From NCBI GenBank assembly GCA_013400115.1, contig VXBP01010398.1:310001-374000 (forward strand): a stretch of 64,000 nucleotides of DNA, written 5' to 3'. Below, in pieces: positions 45,937 to 59,480 of this stretch. The position numbers were made by a program, and so were the translations under genes. Below the pieces are notes generated by a model. The model ran no database searches. It worked only from the letters and a program-made list of their open reading frames with translations, and was not told the DNA's origin. This stretch comes from Rhinopomastus cyanomelas (taxonomy: Eukaryota; Chordata; Aves; Bucerotiformes; Rhinopomastidae). Position 1 is the stretch's first letter. Every line of letters starts with the position of its first letter.

Positions 45937-47341
45937 GTTATCAGGCAAGCTGAGCAGTTTTTTCTTGTTTGAACCTTTTTGCCTATAAAGTTGCATATTC
46001 AGTGAGAGAGGAATTTCTCGGTATTGCTTTGTGATTTTTCCTTTGCTTCTGTGATTCTGTGCTACATATACTCATGTTTGTGTATAAGAACAGAATGGAA
46101 AAGGTGAGAAAGCTTTGTACTATGTTAGTTTGTCTGACTGAACTCTGTAGAAGATGCAAAGGCAATCCTGGGGTCAATGTCTTTCCTGTGCCAGCCACCA
46201 GGAGCTGTGTGTACCTGGAAGGACACAGTATGATCCAGAAGTAGGTCCCAGAGCTGTTCAAGCTAGGCACACTCTAGCACTAACTCACTACCTTCTTGCT
46301 CTAGGTTGGGAGGTCAGAGCTGGCTTGAGAAGAGCTATTCCTAAGGTTAACTATTTTTCCCTGCTCCATATCTGGATTCAACCAACTTCTATTGTATGAC
46401 ACAGAGAAACCTGCTACTAAGGGTTCCCACTTGAACTGCAAGGTGTAGGGCTGTGGCATTCCACTGTGGGATTCCTCTTGAACTTCAAGGCTTATGATGT
46501 TTCAGAGCTGAGCTCTTGCTGCACACCAAAGCTGCCACATGTCACTGAAAACCTCCTGTGGTGGTGGAAAGAATGAAATATTCTAGAAGAATGAAGGTTG
46601 ATTGATGTTGAAATGTTTTAATGAGCGGATGGGAGAAGGATGATGTTTCTGCATGAGATAGAGTGAATGTGTCACAGTTGCAACAAAAGGAAATGGTGTT
46701 CCAATAGTTTGAAGACCACGTATTGCATACTAAGTCTGAAATAATTTAGCAATGAAGCCAACAGTTGGTATGGCATCTTTCTCATGGCAAGGTCTGTGTG
46801 AAAGAAGTCCATGTCTTGCCAGACCTAAATCAAAGTCGTAAAATGAATTACTCTGGAAGGCAGCATGGATATCACAAGATTAGCTTGTTTCCAGTTGGCA
46901 GAAACAGATCAGTTCTCTGATTCTTACTGTGATTTTATTGCTGTAAAGCAAGAGGAATAACTAGAAATAGCAAGTCATTGTGGAATATGGGTGTCTTGGA
47001 TTAAACTTAACAGTGTGCCTTGAAACAAAGGACAGCCAAATGACAACAGAAGATTCATGGTGAAGTAACTGAATTCTAGAAAAGTTCAGGTTATGCAGTG
47101 CAAATCTATTACATCAGCTGTTATGTTAAAAATACTTCTAACTAAAGCCAATGTTAATGAAAGTTATCACTGCCTTTAGCCGAAGATCTTACTGTTCCTT
47201 GAAGGAACAAATAGCTGAGGAACAAATAGCTAGCCTTTTCTGCTGCTGCCATTTTCTTTTTCTCCTCTGTTCTGCAGATTGGAAGATGACTCAAAGGGAG
47301 ATGGACTGAACTGAGTGAGAATTGTAAAGACGTAGAAGTTT
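45937..47341. other. Unique non-coding sequence
   Basis: No exon is recognised. GGAACAAATAGCT occurs twice at about 47205-47232. Confidence 0.5.
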
Positions 47342-47530
47342 GGAGAGACCCTGGAATCAATTGCTCAGAGAGGTTGTGGCTGCCCCCTCCCTGGAGGTGT
47401 TCAAGGCCAGACTGGATTATGCCTTCGGTAACTAAATCTAGTTGAGAGGCATCACTGCCCATAAGAGGGTTGGAGCAGATGATCTTTAAAGTCCCTTCCA
47501 ACCATAGCAATGATTCTACGTGATTCAGTG
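47342..47530 (+). mobile_element. CR1 3' fragment
   Basis: GAGAGGTTGTGGCTGCCCCC, TGGAGGTGTTCAAGGCCAGA and CAGATGATCTTTAAAGTCCC end in CAATGATTCTACGTGATTC. Same subfamily as the 45733 host. Confidence 0.93.
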
Positions 47531-48963
47531 TCTGCAGATTAGGAAGCCAGGTGGAGTTGGTAGCAAATGGAGAGAAATATTTTTCTGACTTTTCAGTTCC
47601 ACTAGAAACTCAGTTATCACTATAAAGCATAACTATCAAAAATCATAACTGTCAGAACAGCCACTATGTCATAACTTGGGATCAAGAAGGAAGCTACTTC
47701 TAAATGCAGAAATCCAGGGTAGAAACCAATAGACTTGTGGGATAGTTCTGGCTGCAAGGGAACTTAGGAGGGCATATTTAAGTCCATGAGTGGTGATCCA
47801 TGTTTTCTCCTTGTTCAGTTTTGTCTTCTGCCTAGAATGAACATTTTCTTTAGGACATTGCACTTTGACTCTGCCAATTGAGAAGGGCAAAAAACCCACC
47901 AAACTCCCTCAAAAAATGAAGAGTGCATGGTATGTGCTACATGCTCCATGTCAGAGCTCAGAGCCTCTTAAGCAAGTGAGCAAGGAATGCATTTTCCAGA
48001 TAGAAATTCAGTTCTGGAAATAAGTCTCAGTTTGGGAAGATTCCCCTGAGAAAAGATCAGCTGAGAAGGTACCTATTATCTAGGCAGTCTGTCTGTGGTA
48101 AAACATCACAGAGTGGTGGGTTTGTCTCTTATATTGGTAAAAAGAGCTAAAATTTTTCCTCTGGTCCTTGTTGGTGACTGTTTCTCAATAGACTGTGGTG
48201 AATCTGGTTTCTAGTACTTCATTGCTCTCCAGAAGTCATCTAATATAGATAGAGACAGATTCTAATAGAATCAAGCATGCTATTGCCATGGCAATGAAAC
48301 ACATTGTCTCAGCTCAGGATTTTTAGTTTGTTTATTACTAAGAATTTCATTGCTATCCAGGGAACAGCAGGTGAATTCGTCTGTGTATCTAAAGAGTGAG
48401 TGATGGTTGGTTTTATGTAATAGACTACCAATGTTATTTAGAATCTGTTCCAGAATACATTAATATGGCATTTGTAAGCAGTCTTACAAATGGTAATATG
48501 CTTGAAATGCCTTTGATGTTTGACTTGGGCAGGAGAGGAAAAGATACAGCATGGTTTGCAGAAGTAGCTTCCCATTTTAGGCTGCAGCACAACCATAACT
48601 TTCAGGCAAAATAAATGAATAAAAAATGCAGTCTATAGCTTTTCTGCAAGGGAGAATATCTCTGCACTGAAGGCAGCAAGGTCTGAATCCAAGAGAGGGG
48701 AAGTGAGACAGGGCCGGAGAGAGAGGTCTAGTGTCTCTCTGAATAGGCACATGCTGGAACTGACAGGTAGCTTTGAATATGATGAGTCAAATTGTTTTCA
48801 AGATGGACGTAACCATGAGTGAGAGAGGGTGATAAAGCCATGATGAGTCAGAAATATGAATAACAGAAGGTATCCCTGTTGTGAACCTAGACACCCTGTA
48901 CTGTGCACACTGTGGAATCCCACCTGGTCATTCATACCAAAATTATCTTCTCCTCTAGAAAGA
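47531..48963. other. Unique non-coding sequence
   Basis: Nothing recognised. Confidence 0.5.
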
Positions 48964-49045
48964 TCACAGTATCACAGTATCACAGTATTACCAAAGTTGG
49001 AAGAGACCTCATAGATCATCAAGTCCAACAGCCACTAAGTAGATG
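48964..49045 (-). mobile_element. CR1 tail with CACAGTAT repeats
   Basis: Three CACAGTAT units are followed by TACCAAAGTTGGAAGAGACC and ATCATCAAGTCCAACAGCC. This is the ATACTGTG tail type, also seen at 26336-26372. Confidence 0.9.
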
Positions 49046-49222
49046 ACTATGTCTTTCTCCCAGTTTTTATTTTCAACCATGGAACAGTTCTATCTTGGTT
49101 ACCCAGAAAATCCTCTGTGGCCAGAACGCTTGTCTGTCTCTCTCAGCGCGTGTAGGCTGTGGTCACATTAGGTCCTACTCCTCACCTGTTTGAAGGCTGG
49201 AACTAATGATGAGAAGTGCTTT

Positions 49223-49270
49223 CACAGAATCAGAGAACATTAGGGATTGGGAGTGACCTCAAAAGATCAG
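49223..49270 (-). mobile_element. CR1 tail fragment
   Basis: CACAGAATCAGAGAACATTA, GGGATTGGGAGTGACCTC and AAAAGATCAG, about 48 bp. Confidence 0.88.
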
Positions 49271-50881
49271 TAAAAGTAACACACTGCTACAATAGCTTGT
49301 GTCAAGAAACAGCAGATAATGAAATGCATTTTGGACAGAATTGACCTAAATTGAAATTTTTTTTTTTAGAAATGATAATGTTTCTGGTCAGGAAAATTAG
49401 AGAGGCAGGAGTGGGGAGAAGAAGAAGAACTGAGCTCTGCCTCTGGAAGAATCCTCAGTTTAAAGAAGGAACTAATACAAATGGTGTCAGAAGGAAGTAA
49501 CTATCATCTTTGTGAAGTGGCATCTCGACAAAAAGGTCCATGACATTATAGCCTTCATCACTAACTCTCCAACGACTGTTGATAATAACATTACTTTGAT
49601 GGCATGGATTAGTAAGATCTGAAAAAAAGGAGATTTAATATACATTATACAATTTTTAGTGCATTAAAGGCTGCATGAAAATCTTTTAATTATTAGCAAT
49701 AATCTAGGCAAGCAAAACCTCCTCCTCCCCATTTCTAGCACTGCTCAAATGCCTACACAGTCCTATTCTTTTCTAGCCATTATGGACATATTAGGTAAAG
49801 GTACACTACAGAAATAGGAAGCTATATTTAAGGAATCATTTCTCATTTCCTAGCTCTCTGCAGGTTTTCAAAGACAGCATTGCTTATATTTAGTAGTCAT
49901 TTTACCAAGAGAAGATAAGTTATTTTGAAGAGAAGCTGCCTTTCCAAAATGCCTTCCAAAACCATTTTCGGTGTTCAAATAGAATGCTAAGAAGCCACAG
50001 CAGTGAAGTGCCCTTCTAAAGGAGAAAATGGTGGCTGGAAGTGGCTGAAGGCAGTTCAAAGAGTCACTTTGTTGCTAATTCACTTTTGCATTTAATTACA
50101 CCAACTCCTTTGATAGCATGAATTTGTGTTTTGTACTGAACATTAACACGCTCTTGGTACATGTGTACACATTGGCTTTTTTCCCTAGGGACATCCTCTA
50201 GGGATGCAGAGCAAATATTATATAAATGTCCATGCATCTCCAACAGTGAGAAACACAGGCAGAAAACACAAATGATCTAATTAGTGGGCTCTGAGATGAA
50301 TAATGTGTGACACTAGCATGAACTTAACAAGGGGTTCCATCTGCTTCCTGTAACTGTGAAACCCTGGCTGATGTTTGCACATGGCTTTGAGTGCAGCCTC
50401 AAGAAACTGAAAGAAGGGTGACAGGGATGCTCAGGGATTGGAGGACTAAGATATGCAATGGAATGAGGGCCTGAATATGAAGCGGAAAAAACATCAAGTG
50501 AAAGTGCTAAAGGCTCTGCAGCTGGTGGAAATACAGGCACAGGCTCAGTGCTGCTTATAAGCAAACAGCACAGTGACGTATAACTGCAGGCAGATCTGCA
50601 CTTATGAAAGACATAGAAATAATTTTACTTGCCTTTATCTGGGTTTTTACTTCATGTTACTGAGTTTATTTCTCTCCTAAACGTAGTGCAAACCACCACA
50701 GGCCATTTATGCCTATTACAATATTTAGCTTTTCACTTGTAAAAAATGAGGAAGGAAAGGGACTTAGGGCACTTGAAACTCCTTCAGTATCATTGGCAGT
50801 GAATATGTGGATTGCAAGAGATGCTGCGCAGACCATGTGCTAAGTATTTGCGTTGTGAAGCTTAGGCATTTGAAGCCTACA

Positions 50882-50929
50882 CGTAAGATGTACTTAAGAT
50901 TGCCCCGTAAGATGTACTTAAGATTGCCC
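50882..50929 (+). repeat. Perfect 24-bp tandem duplication
   Basis: Two identical units beginning CGTAAGATGTACTTAAG (50882-50905 and 50906-50929). Confidence 0.95.
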
Positions 50930-52159
50930 TGCCTTATTGTCACTCTGAAATAAAACACTGAAAGACCCTTCTGTGCATGCGTTTGGTCAGAATCACATTG
51001 TTTAGCAAATTAAACTGTAGATGTGCAAGCAAGAAGCAAACTGTTAACAAATATATGATGTGTATTATGTGATACAGACCTAATACAGCAGATTAGTGGA
51101 TTCTTGATAACTAAGTCATCCACATGGGGCTGGGATGTCAGAAACAGCAAGTAAAGCCAGTGATGTGTGGTGAGTGCCACAGAACAATAACCACAGCTGA
51201 GTCACACCTGTTATGTTACAAAATTGTCTGGCAGACCTCAGCTCTCATTATATCTTTATTCATGAATTTTGATAAAAGAAGCACTTGTAAGTACATTAGA
51301 ACTATTACAGCTGTTAGAGGTTTGTGTTATTTTGATAGCTGGAACTGAATTGATTTTTTCTCAGCAACAGTAAGAATGAAGCCTTTAAACAACCCTTCAC
51401 CTGTTATTTTTATGGGAATAGAGTCCAAGTTTTGGCACAAAGAAAACTGTATTAACTATGAAATAATGGTGTTACACTGCAGTCCTCAAACTTTCAGCAT
51501 CACAAGTTTGGGATGCGGTTCCTTCCCGAGGCTGCCAGTGGGGCGATTCTTGCTGTTGCTGCACGTTAGAAACATTATCAGCCATGCTTAGAATAGTTCA
51601 TACCCAATGCAGAGGGACACACAAAACCTGAATTATGGGCATGTGAGAAGATGAGACTGGCATTCAGAAATGTTCCCTAGAGCAGCTTTCCATCACACAC
51701 TGCAGGACTGTTTGAGCCACAGGTGAGATGGCTCAAACAATTGTGAGCAAATAAGAGACTAGTTTGTGAGCAAGCAAATAAAAGGTAACTTGCAAGCAGA
51801 GAGGATGTAAGAGGACTTGCATCTGGCAAGGAGATAAGTGCTCTGCAGTGGGAGAGGAACAACCAGGCTCTGAGACACTGCTGTTATCTGTGAGACTGAC
51901 AACAGGACTGCTGGAGACATGGAAAATCCATGAAACACAGAGGGACTGTTCACCTCTCATCACCACTCCCACCCATGTGGTGGACTGCTGAGAAACTGAC
52001 TGTGAAGACACCCAGAGAAACTGAGGAGTCTTTCCAGACATCTGTGGAGCTGAGGAGCAAGGAGGAAGCCAGAACCTGCCAGACACCAGCGTGAAGTGGT
52101 GATCTAACCTCTTATTTATCTTCTCTCTTTTCCTTTCTCTCCTCTGCTCTCTGAGTCAG

Positions 52160-52237
52160 ACATCTAGTAGTGATTTCTGTACTGAATTCGACACCAGGTC
52201 ACTTTGGTGATTTCTGTATCTCTGAGCTCAGCTTCTG
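52160..52237 (+). other. Exon-like segment between splice-site motifs
   Basis: A pyrimidine tract (about 52103-52153) leads to GAGTCAG, then 78 bp, then CTG followed by GTAAGTGG, a strong donor match. One of three frames is open. GTGATTTCTGTA occurs twice inside, and a related GTGGTTTCTGTG lies just after, so an old repeat is an alternative. Confidence 0.2.
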
Positions 52238-55200
52238 GTAAGTGGTTTCTGTGCAGACACATGGTCTCAGGCTCCTAAATCTGACCCAAATGAGGCCCCA
52301 AACCTTTGTCTGACCAACCAGGATGTAGCACACACTGATTTTCGTATATGTTATTTAATCATTTATACTGCATGATTTCTTACATCATTGTTTTTTAAGC
52401 TATGAAAGACAATTGTATCTCTGCAAAGAAACTTCTCTCTCATTATCTTATCTTATATTTTATTCAAGCAATATTATAATGCACATTTGTGACTGCTGGT
52501 TTCAGGCCATAGCTTATTTTAAATCCTAAATACAGAAATATTTTAATTTCATTGTAAGAGCAGCCAAAATAAGTTAGTTGAGATGGGGAAGCCTCAACAG
52601 ATGACTTCTCTTTCTCAGGGATAACTGTATTTACGAGTAAGCAGTATAAGCAAAGAGTAATTACTGCTTGAGCAGACTGTAACTAGTTGGAGGTGTTTTT
52701 GTGTGGTTTTGGATTCTAGCATTAGATGTCTGTGAACATCTTTAAGGAAGACACCTATGTCTGTTAACACCGAGTAGTAGGGTCACTCTGCCCTATAATT
52801 GTCCCTGAAGTTGCTACACTTTTCATGTGACAAAGTCCCAAGCATTCTCCTTCAAGTTCCCTAGCTAAGGGAATTGGTGTAAGCTGACAGCAATCAATCA
52901 TCACTAAGAGGTCAACTTCGTGTTGCTCTTCCTCTGAGCCTCAGAAGGGCAAACCTTATCGGATGTTGAACAGTTTCTGCCAGAGACTTCGTACCCTGGA
53001 ACTTCTCATTGCTCCAGAAAATCTCAATGTAGCAGAAAACCAGCAGAGAATTCCTAAAATAACAGTATGGGCAACCGTCTGGCTACCATAGAAACTACCA
53101 CTGCAGGGAAAAACTTTCCTTTCTTTGGCTTTGTCATTTAAATACTGAGAAAGCAGGAACAGTGTAAAGGGAAAACAGAAATGTAGCGGTGTTATTTTCG
53201 TCTCGTATGGTTGGCCATTTGCTACCGCTTTCATTTTCTCCCTGTGTGGGATCTGTTCTGCTCAGTTCACTCTAATGTCCAAAACTCATGTCTCTTTTAT
53301 TATGCAATTTGATGAAATTTCATAGAGGAACCTTCTCTAGCATGTTTCTCCCCAGTGTTGGTCTTTAGGCAGTGAGCCTACTCAACCTCCAAGGCTTTTC
53401 TAGTCATGCAAGGCAAAGCAAGCTGTCTAGTTGGCAGCCTGCAGTGACCAGGAGTGAGCTCTGTGCCACCTTCTTCTCTGCTGTGTTAGATAGCAGGTTT
53501 GAGAAAGTGTCAGGGGTGTGATACCAACCCTTGGTTGTTGGCACAGAGAGTGTCTTTAATAGAAATGTCTTTGTGCAGCGGGATGACTAGCAAAGCCTTT
53601 CAACAGCCTGGTAGCTGTGCCCCTTGGCAAAAACCTATTAGGGGTTGCAGGGAAATGCACTATCCAGACAGATGGGAATGACTCTGGGCTGCTGAAACGC
53701 TGCTTGTGTGCAGCAAGTGTTTATTGATGGAGGGATTCCCAGGCCAGACAGATGTCCACAGTGTGCTTCCACGTGTACATGGAGATGGATGTGTTGAGAG
53801 AATACAAGGCATGTTTCAACATGACAAATAATAGCTTCCAGGAAAGAAACCAAGGGGTTTGTTTCAGGCAAGCAAACTGAAGACCTGGTAGGGAAATCAG
53901 CTGAATGAGCCATTAATTTGCTGGTGGAAAGAGATCCCATGTAAATGGCTGTATGGTTATAGTTTGCACTGCCTGCAGCCTCGTTTCCCAGGGCTGTTTG
54001 GATTTATCTAATCAATGCTGGATGAGGGGTCACCAATGAATGTTTCTCATCTGCAGCTAGTGGCTTTCCAGCTTAAAACCTTCAGCGGTGGTTTCAATAT
54101 GCAGTTGCTGTATCAGAATGATGGGGGAGATGGACCAACCAACTCGTGAAACATCTCAGATCTTGTTCTTTCAACAGCTTGTAATTTTCACAGCATGCAG
54201 AATTTTACTTAACACAATATCCTAAGATGATTTTGAAAGCAAAGTTCTGCCTTTCTAGATTTCCTCCCACATTTCATTTAAATAAGTTATTCTTCACCTT
54301 TTGTTACAGGCTGCTCTGTTAAATGCTGCTTCAGAAATGACTGCGTTTTGCTGATGGGTGAAATAATCTTTGTGCAAAGTCTGGAAATTATTTTCAGTCA
54401 GGGAAGTATTTTAAGCTGCTTCGAAGCAAGAAGTGCAGGATAAGGGGGATAGGCAGCGTGTGGGACTATGAAGTAGTTAACATGTTCTTTATGGGCTTCT
54501 AATACTCTGTGCCTGATGCTGTTTTTGAGCATGTAACTGACTTTTTTTATCATTGCCATTTCAAATTTTTTTTAGAAAAGGTATTACATTATTTTGCAGT
54601 AACTAGTGGAAGTCCACATTTGTTGAATGGAACAAACAGGTTAGTGATTCCTTCACCAAATGTTTCTATTAGCTCAGAAGGATCGGTATGGGTGGTTCCC
54701 TGTGTGATCTTCCTATGAACAAAAGTCTTCTCAGGTGAATCTAGAGAGTTAAATGGAAGTGACCTGCCTGTCAGACACTGAAATGTCTTGGTGTTGTGCT
54801 GAATGCTGCTTTAGTTGCTTTGGATCCTTCACCAGACAAGCACATAGGTGTGAAGAACATGACTCTGTTCATGATGGAAAGACAGCTACATGTCTTTGAA
54901 AAGGACTTGCACCCTTGTCACCTGCACTGTATTTTAGGTGTATGTGATCCTATTTCAGTGCTGGCCATCTCTGTGCCTGACTTTAACAAATGATTGTTTT
55001 GTATTTGTTCACCTCTCTATCTCTCCTGTGGCTATGAAAGGATATTGGTGCCTGTGTGCAGAAGAGTGTTTGCTGCCCCACAGATCAGAGTAGATGTTCT
55101 GACATCTGCTTCTCTGCTCCAGCTGGGAATGAAGCCTGCCATCTGGTTTTCTCTGCCACTTAGAAGACCATGTAGTTTTAGGAGTTATATTAAGAGTGAC

Positions 55201-55773
55201 AGAAACACTGATTTCCTAGCACTGCTCATTTCTGCTGTGTCTGTTTTGTGAAAATCCTGACTTGAGGACGGCTCACAGGGGAAGGAAGAGAGGACCACAA
55301 TCTGTGTGCAGTCATTGGTGTCTCTGGGTCTTATAGAGTAGCAGCACACATCTTTATGTTGCTGTGCTCAGTACTGCTAGCTGAGCTATCATGGCTGTAT
55401 GAGACTCTTCATGGGTTTCAGAGATGGCAATCATACCCTGGGGATTTGTATATCTATGGTAATGAAAATTTTACAGTGTGGTTAGTTTGCAGCTCTTGTA
55501 TTAACTCTAATGCCAAGTGAAACACAGTAGCTTTGGAACAATGAGGTTCACGTGTCCTTGCCAAGCCTGCACTGTATTTGCTCTGGTTATGGTGTCAGTC
55601 TCCTTATCTGGCCCAGACATACATTAATGCATGGAGCTGGTCCTTTTGTTAAGACTTTGTGAACAGCTTTATCAAAATTAAAATGCAATATTAGTATCAC
55701 CTTCATGCTCCTGCCTTTAATCACCAGATTATTTACTACTGCTATTTCAGTTATCGGGTTTCTGTGAGCCAAA

Positions 55774-55848
55774 TGTGTCTAGTTCTGGGACCCTCAGTTC
55801 AAGAAGGACATATTACTGCTGGAGGGAGTCCAGTGTAGAGCAATGAGG
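55774..55848 (+). mobile_element. CR1 fragment stopping at a gap
   Basis: TGTGTCTAGTTCTGGGACCC, AAGAAGGACATATTACTGCT and GAGTCCAGTGTAGAGCAATG match the CR1 region after ORF2. It ends exactly at the N. Confidence 0.85.
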
Positions 55849-55849
55849 N
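55849..55849. other. Assembly gap, one N
   Basis: One N directly after a CR1 fragment. Confidence 0.98.
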
Positions 55850-57342
55850 ATTTTAACACAGCGATGCTTCTGTTTGCTGCTGGAGCAAATACCTTGGATT
55901 TCTTCATATTCTTCACCTACCATTTCATTGCATGTTTTGTTTGGGGCCCTTGATTCTGTTTTTTTAAGGCTTGACAACTTATAACCACAGAGCTTATTAT
56001 AATAGCCTGTAGAAAGAGCTTTCTTGATTCATGTGTATCAAAGAGCATGACTAAAACCTCACTGTATATTTTGCTGGTGTCTAGTATTAAACTTCTTTAT
56101 GTTTTAGTTACACACTGAAAAGTGATGTGTTTATTCTCACCACTGAATTCAGCATCCTAGCACTACACTTTGTAGAAGGAAAGCAAACATTTCTATTGAC
56201 TTGCTGTGATGTGTGATCTGTCACTCAAAGAAATTCAGACTTTTTTGTTCAGGAATGTTTAGAGGGAGGGAAAGAGGACTGCTGAAAGCAAAAAAATGCA
56301 GCTACTTTCTCCTCATACCAAATCTTTGTTCAGCTAGTATGAAGCCTAGAGAGACAGATCTCTTGTTCTGCGTGTTGAAATGACTTCTCACACAGACGCG
56401 TCATGTTCTGACACTAGTTGCAAGCATCTTTCTTGATACAATTTTAGGGCTTTGTTTAATTTAGTAGGACTCTTTGTTGGGTAGCTGCTTCTCTGCTTTT
56501 TTTACTTTTTTCTTGTGTTTTATATTTTTGATTCCCTGCTGCATCCATAAACTTTCAGTTTATTTCTAGCAGTGAAAAGTAGAGTAACAGTTAAAACCAT
56601 TCCAGCTTTTTAAAAGTAACTTGGAAATATCCTTTAGAAATGCTGAGCACCTCACTTTTTCTGATTTGAAGTCTGTGATCCAACATTAGTAGTTGATGTG
56701 TTCATTAATATCCACTTGTAAATCTTCCAAATGCAGTTTTGGGTACAACTTGTAATTTGCCTGAAAGGGTCTCTGGGAAGTTCTGAAATGATATGCGAAG
56801 CTGAAGGGATGGCACAGTGCCCTTTGCTCAATTTGCCACCTTTTCTGAAAGCTTTGAAGTGCTACCTGGCTGCAGCTGAAAGCTTTTCAGACTTTGCATA
56901 TTTCCTTTGCCAACTAGTGTTTCATTGGTCCTGAATACCAGTAGAAGTTTTGTGGAAGAGAGGGCTCTGTGTGGCAGTGCAACCTGCTTCTCTTACCAAG
57001 GTATTGGAAGTATGTGATGCTCAGATGCACTGTGTTTGGTGTGGCTTTGAAGTTTAGTTTGCATGTCCCTGTGCAACTGGATGTGGAAAAGAGCTAACAG
57101 GAAAAACATAGGGAAACTGGGGCTGTTACTAACTTGCAAAGGATCTGGGTCCACTGAAGTAGAATTCAGTGGTCTTCTCTTGCTATCAACAGTTCACCTT
57201 TAGTTATGTTTACCACTCTTGTACAGACCTCACCCTTTAATTTTGTCTTCTATGTGATAACTGCCCAGAGAGTGACAATATCTTTCCTGGTTGCTGATGG
57301 CTCTTTCCTGTTTGAACTTATGTAACCTGCTTAGGCAGTGTC
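55850..57342. other. Unique non-coding sequence
   Basis: Nothing recognised. Confidence 0.5.
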
Positions 57343-57364
57343 NNNNNNNNNNNNNNNNNNNNNN
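57343..57364. other. Assembly gap, 22 Ns
   Basis: A run of 22 undefined bases with CR1 on its right edge. Confidence 0.99.
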
Positions 57365-57427
57365 TCATCTTCGTTGCCCTATGCTGGACCCTCTCCAGCA
57401 GCTCCACATCCCTCTTGAACTGAGGAG
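57365..57427 (-). mobile_element. CR1 fragment at gap edge
   Basis: TCATCTTCGTTGCCCTATGC, CTCTCCAGCAGCTCCACATC and CCTCTTGAACTGAGGAG are reversed CR1 sequence. The tail side would fall in the gap. Confidence 0.9.
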
Positions 57428-59480
57428 CAATGCAGCTGCTGTTTGCTCACTGTGGAATACACCTTCTGTCTGGGCTGCTGGAGCAGATGGAAAACTGGAC
57501 AGTCTTGACTATTATTTCCCATGCAATGATTCCTAGTTCAGCCTACCCAGTCCTCTTTTTGCTATTTAACAGACCCCCACAGGAACACCAACACCCTCAG
57601 AAGAGGTGATAGATCACAGGCCTCCAGCTTTAGCTAAACACATCACTTTTCTGATAAAGAACAGCTTTGGCTTTTGAAGCACAAATGACAGTTCAGGGGC
57701 ATCTCAACTTCAGAATCAGATGGAATCATTTCTGTACCTATGACTACTAGCGATGGATTAATGGGGAAAAAAAGTCAGCACAGAAACTGGAAACATGCAA
57801 ATTACCATGGAGATGGATAGAAACCTGGTGAGGGCATATTTTAGCAGAAATATCTCCTTGGCAGATTCATCAAAATGAAAGCTTTTTGTGCAAACATACC
57901 AGCTGACAGGAGGAAGATCTCGGAGCAGATGCTAGCTTACAGCCCAGAATATTCGAAGTGATGTAGGGGGATTCAGATTCAGATCCCTGCCCTGAATGTA
58001 ATCTTCAGATCCTACTCTTTTCTCTCTGGTTTCCTTTCCTTTTAGGTAAGAATGCTGACAGCTTGACATTTCAGGTAGAGTTCTTCTTTCTTGATGTAGC
58101 TCATCTTGCGAATATTGACAGAAAAATCTCATTTTGTTAGTGCTCAGCCTTGCTGGTAAATCGAGGGTCTTACTGCCCATGGACATGCACAACAGTCAGG
58201 AGAAGGAAAGGAAGATTCTGCTACATACGTGAGAAAAACACCTCTTTTAGTTTAACCTGGCTCATGCCCAAATATCCCTCTTTTAAAAAAATATTGAACC
58301 TTAGCAGGGCAAATTCTGTCCTGTCCTGCGCAGTCCCTCTGAGGTCAGTGATGCAAGTTAAAACAGAAACCCAGGGGGATTGTATCTCCTTTATTTAAGT
58401 TTTTTCTCCCTTTTTCCTTTCTTGATCTCACACAAACATCTGTATTGTATGTGGCTGTATCCGACATCCCACAGTAGCAACTAAAGCACAAATCACAGGT
58501 AATCTAATTCATTGACCCCCTTTTAGAAGAGGACACAGCCATCACTCCTGACTAAAGACACAGCAGAATGTGCTGAGCAGCGCAAAGGTCTGGCAGAGTG
58601 ACAGGGCGCTTTCTTGACCAGCTGTTTTAGCACTGGACATTGAATGTCAGCTAAGAGTAATTGATAATTTAATTAGGCCTCCAACTGCTTGGATTGTAAG
58701 AAGATAATTCTTCATAATGGATTTAAGGTGTTAGTAATATATGCTTATCCTTTACATAAAACAAAATCTCAGTAGCCATTCAGCTGTTCTGCCCTTTGGA
58801 AAGCCTCTTCCTAGGTAAAGGAGGCAAACAGTGTTTTGCCATGTGATGCTGGTTTTACTAGCACACAAGAAATAGTGAGCAAGACCTTTCCATTGTACTG
58901 AGAGCATCTGAGAGGGTCCAGTTCAGAGAGAACTCTGCTGACCAGAAAAATGGAAAAGCAATTTAAGCTCTTTAATTCATCTAATCTCTGCTCTGGTCAG
59001 CATTCTCTGCAGACGTGGTGCTGCCTACAAACCTTACGTGTCTCTTGAATTAGGGTAATGCAACTAAATCACTATTGACTCCCTTAGGGGTTAGTAGTAT
59101 GTAATCCTGTTGTTCTTTTGGCCACTTGTGTTAATCCAGGTGTCTGCCAGCACTAGTTCCATAGAGTGAACGGAGAGAATGTAGGTTTCAGGTTCTTTGC
59201 TTTGCATTTTGATTAGCATTTTTGCCACTGGTAGTTGTTTTGGTCAGGCATTTTTGGGGGTGGCTGAAAAATCAAGTAGTGTCTACTTTGAGCTTCTACC
59301 AGTATTGTTTCCCTGAGAGGCAACACACATGAATTTGTGTTAAGCACAAACTTCAGAGTACCTGAGTTCCCTCTGGAAATGAATATGAAACATAAGAGTG
59401 AAGGAAGCTGCAGATTTGTCTTTGCTGAACAACGCAGGTGAAATAAAACACATGAAGTTAAATGCTAGGGCTTGTAAAAC
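57428..59480. other. Unique sequence, possible regulatory stretch
   Basis: No exon or transposon is recognised. About 58645-58720 holds AATTGATAATTTAATTAGG, homeodomain-like sites that could mark an enhancer. Confidence 0.4.

Larger units (their letters stand above)
49271..55773. other. Long CR1-free, non-coding stretch
   Basis: About 6.5 kb without a recognisable CR1. A 24-bp tandem repeat and a candidate exon-like segment are listed separately. 51700-52330 has an unfamiliar texture and may be an unclassified repeat. Confidence 0.45.

Noticed and set aside
48964..48990. Direct repeats as a CRISPR-like array
   Set aside because: Three 8-bp units without spacers; they are the octamer tail of CR1.
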